Shown here piece after piece: positions 61,519 to 64,000 of a DNA stretch of 64,000 nucleotides. Origin of the DNA: Oceanipulchritudo sp049975345. GTDB taxonomy: Bacteria > Verrucomicrobiota > Verrucomicrobiia > Opitutales > Oceanipulchritudinaceae. Made by a program: the position numbers and the translations under genes. The stretch's first letter is position 1; each line of letters opens with the position of its first letter. The notes under the pieces are model-generated. The model was given only the letters and a program-made list of their open reading frames with translations, had not been told where the DNA came from and made no database searches. The DNA lies in the NCBI GenBank assembly GCA_049975345.1, contig JBNGDP010000004.1, positions 18,235 to 82,234 of the forward strand, given 5' to 3'.

Positions 61519-61928
61519 ATTAATCGCCCCTGGTCCCTGGTCCCTGGTCCCTCGTCCCGGAACTCCGTGTACTTCCTGGCGTTTCCCCGGGCCTTCTCCA
61601 CGGGGTACTTTTCCGCGTTCTTGCGCATCTTCGACCGGATCGCGGATGAAAGATCAATGCCGGTCATGTTGGCAAACTCGATGGCATAGATGACAATATC
61701 AGCCAGCTCATCGGCCACCTCCTCGGCGGTGGCGCGCTCATGACTCCCCTCGGGGGTTTCCCATAAAAAATGCTCGAGCAGCTCGCCGGCCTCCGCGGCC
61801 AGCGCCATGGACAGGTTCTTGGGGGAATGAAACCGTTCCCAGTCCCGCTCGCGGACAAAGGCCAGCACTTCCTCCTTGATCGCCGAGAGGGTGGTTTCCT
61901 TGTCGTTCGAGATTCCCTCTCCCGGCAT
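61515..61928 (-). CDS. MazG-like nucleotide pyrophosphohydrolase (RS21-C6/dCTPase type)
   Basis: 137 aa. The all-alpha MazG core is visible: LAAEAGELLEHFLWE and VADELADIVIYAIEFAN, giving the E-x2-E ... E-x2-D metal-binding arrangement. It would hydrolyse a (deoxy)nucleoside triphosphate to the monophosphate, possibly a house-cleaning role. The last 16 residues (FRDEGPGTRDQGRLI) are encoded by a 7-bp tandem array and are not part of the fold. It starts 3 bases after the 61932 gene ends. Confidence 0.85.
   Translation of the reverse strand: MPGEGISNDKETTLSAIKEEVLAFVRERDWERFHSPKNLSMALAAEAGELLEHFLWETPEGSHERATAEEVADELADIVIYAIEFANMTGIDLSSAIRSKMRKNAEKYPVEKARGNARKYTEFRDEGPGTRDQGRLI
61530..61557. repeat. 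7-bp tandem array at the 3' end of mazG
   Basis: Four exact-frame units: CTGGTCC x3 and CTCGTCC. It is translated as the C-terminal tail of the MazG-like protein and ends 12 bases before the start of the 59-aa gene. Confidence 0.85.
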
Positions 61929-61931
61929 TCC

Positions 61932-63590
61932 TCAGGCCTCCGGCTTCTCGACGGGGGTCTTCTTTCCCTCATCCGGCTCCGGCTCCGGCTCCGGCTCCGG
62001 CCCAGACTCAGGCTGCGGCTCATCGACTGCCTCCGGTTCCGGCTCCTTCACTGCCTCCGGTTCCGGCTCCTTCACTGCCTCCGGTTCCGGCTCCTTCATT
62101 GGCTCCGGTTCGGGTTCGGTTGGGGCCTGCGTGCCGGACGGGGTTTCAGCGACCGGGGCGGCTTCGGATTCTTGCGGTTTGGCTTCCGCGGCGTCCGGGG
62201 TTTCCGCCTTTTCCTTCAATTTCTTCTGATGTTGGATTTCATCCTCCCGGATCGGTGGAACAAAGAGCCGGCCATCGCTGTATTCAATGACATATCCCTC
62301 GGAAACGAGGTAATGCAGATCCGTTTTCAACTGGCGAAGGGAAGCCTTCTCCTCCTCGCTGGGTGCGGCTGCCTCCTCCCCCTCGCCTTTTGACTGGATG
62401 CCGAGGAAGGCCTTGGGCAGCTCCCGCGCCGGGAAGTTGGGATGGGCTTCGACAAAATCGATCAGTTCCTGAAGATTGTCCGCCATGACCTCTTCCGGCT
62501 TGCGAAATCGCCGCTTGACCGCACAGACATAGGAAATCCCCTTGGAGCCGCGTTTGTAGACCGCGAAATGCATCCGCCGCAACCGTCCGCGCAAATGGTT
62601 GGCGGTATCCAGGGGAAAGTGCCGCTGACCCTCGAGCAGGTATTCCACCGAGCGCCGGATCGGGTCCTGGGGGTTGAGAAGGGCAAGGGCCTTTCCGGAA
62701 AAACGCGCCGAATACGCCGGCCGGACCAACTTGTCCTTGGACTGGGTAACCAGGTGCAGGCGCGCGTCCTCGAGGTTGTCGAAAACAAGATCCGGATTCT
62801 CCTTGTCGGTGTACCGGGTCTGGATCTTCATCTTGTCCAGCCAGGACTGGATATCCTCCTGCTCGCGGGAGCTTTCAATGCGTTGCTCAAAGCGCGCGTA
62901 AGGGAGATGGTTCAGCTTCGCGGCATGGTGCTCGCGGCAGATGGCCTGGTAGCGATGGTAATTCGGCGGCGCCAGCAACTCGCCGGTGAACCCGCACTTG
63001 TGCACCATCTGGAAGGCCCCCGAGGGAGGGTCGACCTCCACCGTGTCAATGGTGAAGAAATCCCCGGTGTAGTGCCGGAAAACGTGCGTAAGGGCCTCCT
63101 CTTCCGTCCGGAATGGCAGTCCGTCGGGAATGGAGGCGAAAAGGCGGGCGGGCTCGCCTTCCTTCTGCTCGGGATCGCGCACCACACAGACGAATCGGTC
63201 CGGCTTGTCCAGGATGAGACGCGCAATCTCGAACAATTCAAAGGTCCGGTACGAGGTCCTTATCGCCTGGGCCAGGACCTTGAAGGGTTCCTCCTCCGGA
63301 TAGAAATCCACCGCCACAACCGGTTCAAAGGGCTTCTGCTCCTCGGTCCGCTCCGGCCTACCTCCCCGGTCCGGCCCATCCGGGTGCCGCCGCCGGGGCA
63401 TATCCCCCCTCCGGTCCCGGCGGGGAGCCCCGCGTGGCCCTCGGGGCCGGTCTTCAGAGAATTCCCGCGGTGGCCGCGATGGCGGTTTTTTTCCGCTGAC
63501 CCAGTCCGGGCCCAGGGAAATGGAGGAAAGGCTGCTGAGGTCGAGTTTGTCCTCGTCAGCCGGAGGTTTCTGGTCGGGTGCGTCGGCCAT
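61932..63590 (-). CDS. conserved protein of unknown function with basic N-terminus and acidic repeat tail
   Basis: 552 aa. Residues 1-95 are Pro/Arg/Asp-rich and disordered-looking (PPREFSEDRPRGPRGAPRRD). Residues about 95-430 form a folded region with repeated Lys/Arg clusters (FEIARLILDKPDRFVCVVRD, HKCGFTGELLAPPNYHRYQA, RFSGKALALLNPQDPIRRSV, KRGSKGISYVCAVKRRFRKP). The segment from about 430 is acidic, ending in EPEPEAVK repeats. A nucleic-acid-binding role is conceivable from the HxxxH/Cys residues (HKCGF, REHHAAK), but no domain was identified. It precedes mazG by 3 bases. Confidence 0.6.
   Translation of the reverse strand: MADAPDQKPPADEDKLDLSSLSSISLGPDWVSGKKPPSRPPREFSEDRPRGPRGAPRRDRRGDMPRRRHPDGPDRGGRPERTEEQKPFEPVVAVDFYPEEEPFKVLAQAIRTSYRTFELFEIARLILDKPDRFVCVVRDPEQKEGEPARLFASIPDGLPFRTEEEALTHVFRHYTGDFFTIDTVEVDPPSGAFQMVHKCGFTGELLAPPNYHRYQAICREHHAAKLNHLPYARFEQRIESSREQEDIQSWLDKMKIQTRYTDKENPDLVFDNLEDARLHLVTQSKDKLVRPAYSARFSGKALALLNPQDPIRRSVEYLLEGQRHFPLDTANHLRGRLRRMHFAVYKRGSKGISYVCAVKRRFRKPEEVMADNLQELIDFVEAHPNFPARELPKAFLGIQSKGEGEEAAAPSEEEKASLRQLKTDLHYLVSEGYVIEYSDGRLFVPPIREDEIQHQKKLKEKAETPDAAEAKPQESEAAPVAETPSGTQAPTEPEPEPMKEPEPEAVKEPEPEAVKEPEPEAVDEPQPESGPEPEPEPEPDEGKKTPVEKPEA
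62026..62121. repeat. 24-bp tandem repeat, four copies, in the 3' part of the 552-aa gene
   Basis: Copies at 62026-62049, 62050-62073, 62074-62097 (exact) and 62098-62121 (degenerate). The unit encodes KEPEPEAV on the minus strand. Repeats at the acidic tail vary in copy number in many genomes and make this a likely polymorphic site. Confidence 0.9.
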
Positions 63591-63737
63591 GGTCAGTCGT
63601 CGGAAAAAGGCGTATTCACAGGGAATTGCCGGATTAGGTCAAGCACAGTTCAGGAATCCTCCGGTCCGATAAATCCCAAAAAAATCTTGCACTCCCCACG
63701 CTTCGTTCCATCTTCCTCATTTCCCTCAGGTGTAAAT

Positions 63738-63822
63738 GCTCAGGTGGTGGAATTGGTAGACACGCACGCTTGAGGGGCGTGTGCCATATGGCGTGCGGGT
63801 TCAAGTCCCGCCCTGAGCACCA
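63738..63822 (+). tRNA. tRNA-Leu (anticodon GAG)
   Basis: 85 nt including encoded CCA. Acceptor GCTCAGG (63738-63744) pairs with CCTGAGC (63812-63818), then A and CCA (63820-63822). Anticodon stem CACGC/GCGTG with loop TTGAGGG, anticodon GAG at 63772-63774, reads CUC/CUU. The T-arm GCGGGTTCAAGTCCCGC is standard, and a type II variable arm (GTGCCATATGGCGT) fits leucine. Confidence 0.95.
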
Positions 63823-64000
63823 TGCTTCGCCCGGACGGGCTTCCTGCTTCACTGCGTTTCGCAGGACAAGACGCGTGGCAGGCCACGCGGGGTCTACAAC
63901 AAAAAATGCGAAGGACGGAAGGGAGAAGCGGGATGTCCCGCAAAACTTATACCGGTTTCACCAAGGTTTGATGCAATTGAGGCGGGCATTCGTGGCGCGC
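63823..64000. other. non-coding end of window
   Basis: 178 bases after tRNA-Leu. It holds a perfect hairpin CGCGTGGC-AG-GCCACGCG (about 63870-63887), which could stop tRNA transcription although no T-run follows. No open frame longer than about a dozen codons has support. Confidence 0.4.

Noticed and set aside
63823..64000. tail ORF MSRKTYTGFTKV and similar
   Set aside because: Only 12 codons, no start context or conservation that could be judged.

Overview
The window is a GC-rich bacterial chromosome segment, most likely from a marine or aquatic member of the Verrucomicrobiota (Opitutales/Puniceicoccaceae-like). This is an inference from the gene set: a PilMNOPQ-like operon without pilin or motor genes, Bacteroides/Clostridium-type large PurL and long PurF, an NamZ/DUF1343 muramidase, tandem GH16 laminarinases and a Psp module. 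A run of ten Ns at 30022-30031 marks a scaffold join, so this is a draft assembly. Genes are densely packed, many pairs share ATGA stop/start overlaps, and several convergent genes overlap at their 3' ends.

Layout. 1-4.06 kb: end of nspC (polyamine synthesis), then a phage-shock module (pspF divergent from pspABC, with a sigma-54-like promoter) and a soluble cNMP-binding histidine kinase. 4.06-13.8 kb (minus): a four-gene PilMN/PilO/PilP/PilQ-like operon, every junction an ATGA overlap, followed by a giant alpha-2-macroglobulin-like protein without the thioester motif. 13.9-19.1 kb: Nudix hydrolase, pyruvate dehydrogenase E1alpha-E1beta-E2, small membrane protein plus methyltransferase. 19.1-22.2 kb (minus): rng and rodA. 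22.3-30.0 kb (plus): SMUG-type DNA glycosylase, glycerate 2-kinase, DUF2062, NamZ and two GH16 enzymes, the second multidomain. 30.0-39.4 kb: typA, a DUF2238-like membrane protein, then purL divergent from purF-purM.

39.4-43.0 kb (minus) holds a mannosylfructose/sucrose-type cassette: a GT4 very like mannosylfructose-phosphate synthase and a fusion of an SPP-like HAD phosphatase to an invertase-like glycoside hydrolase. 43.0-53.5 kb: rlmB, hrpA, an unusual DnaE2-like polymerase with a palindromic operator inside its promoter, nadB and panC. 53.6-61.2 kb: dapL, a membrane protein, tesA divergent from ybbA-ybbP (the same order as E. coli), and a large polytopic membrane protein. 61.3-63.8 kb: a 59-aa membrane protein coupled to a MazG-like gene, a large charged protein with a 24-bp tandem repeat, and tRNA-Leu(GAG).

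The most unusual signal is a family of degenerate 7-bp tandem arrays (consensus GGACSAR / YTSGTCC) at seven places, between genes and inside reading frames (DnaE2, the PDH E2 linker, and the C-termini of the HAD-GH fusion and MazG). The unit has no stop codon in any of six frames. A second dispersed element, about 100 bp and hairpin-forming, occurs twice (22.2 and 47.6 kb) with compensatory changes in one stem. Other leads are the carbohydrate-binding module nested inside a DUF11-like repeat of the second GH16, the bifunctional HAD-GH fusion, and the dnaE promoter/operator. No CRISPR array, insertion sequence, prophage or rRNA gene was seen, and no stretch over 300 bases lacks a gene.
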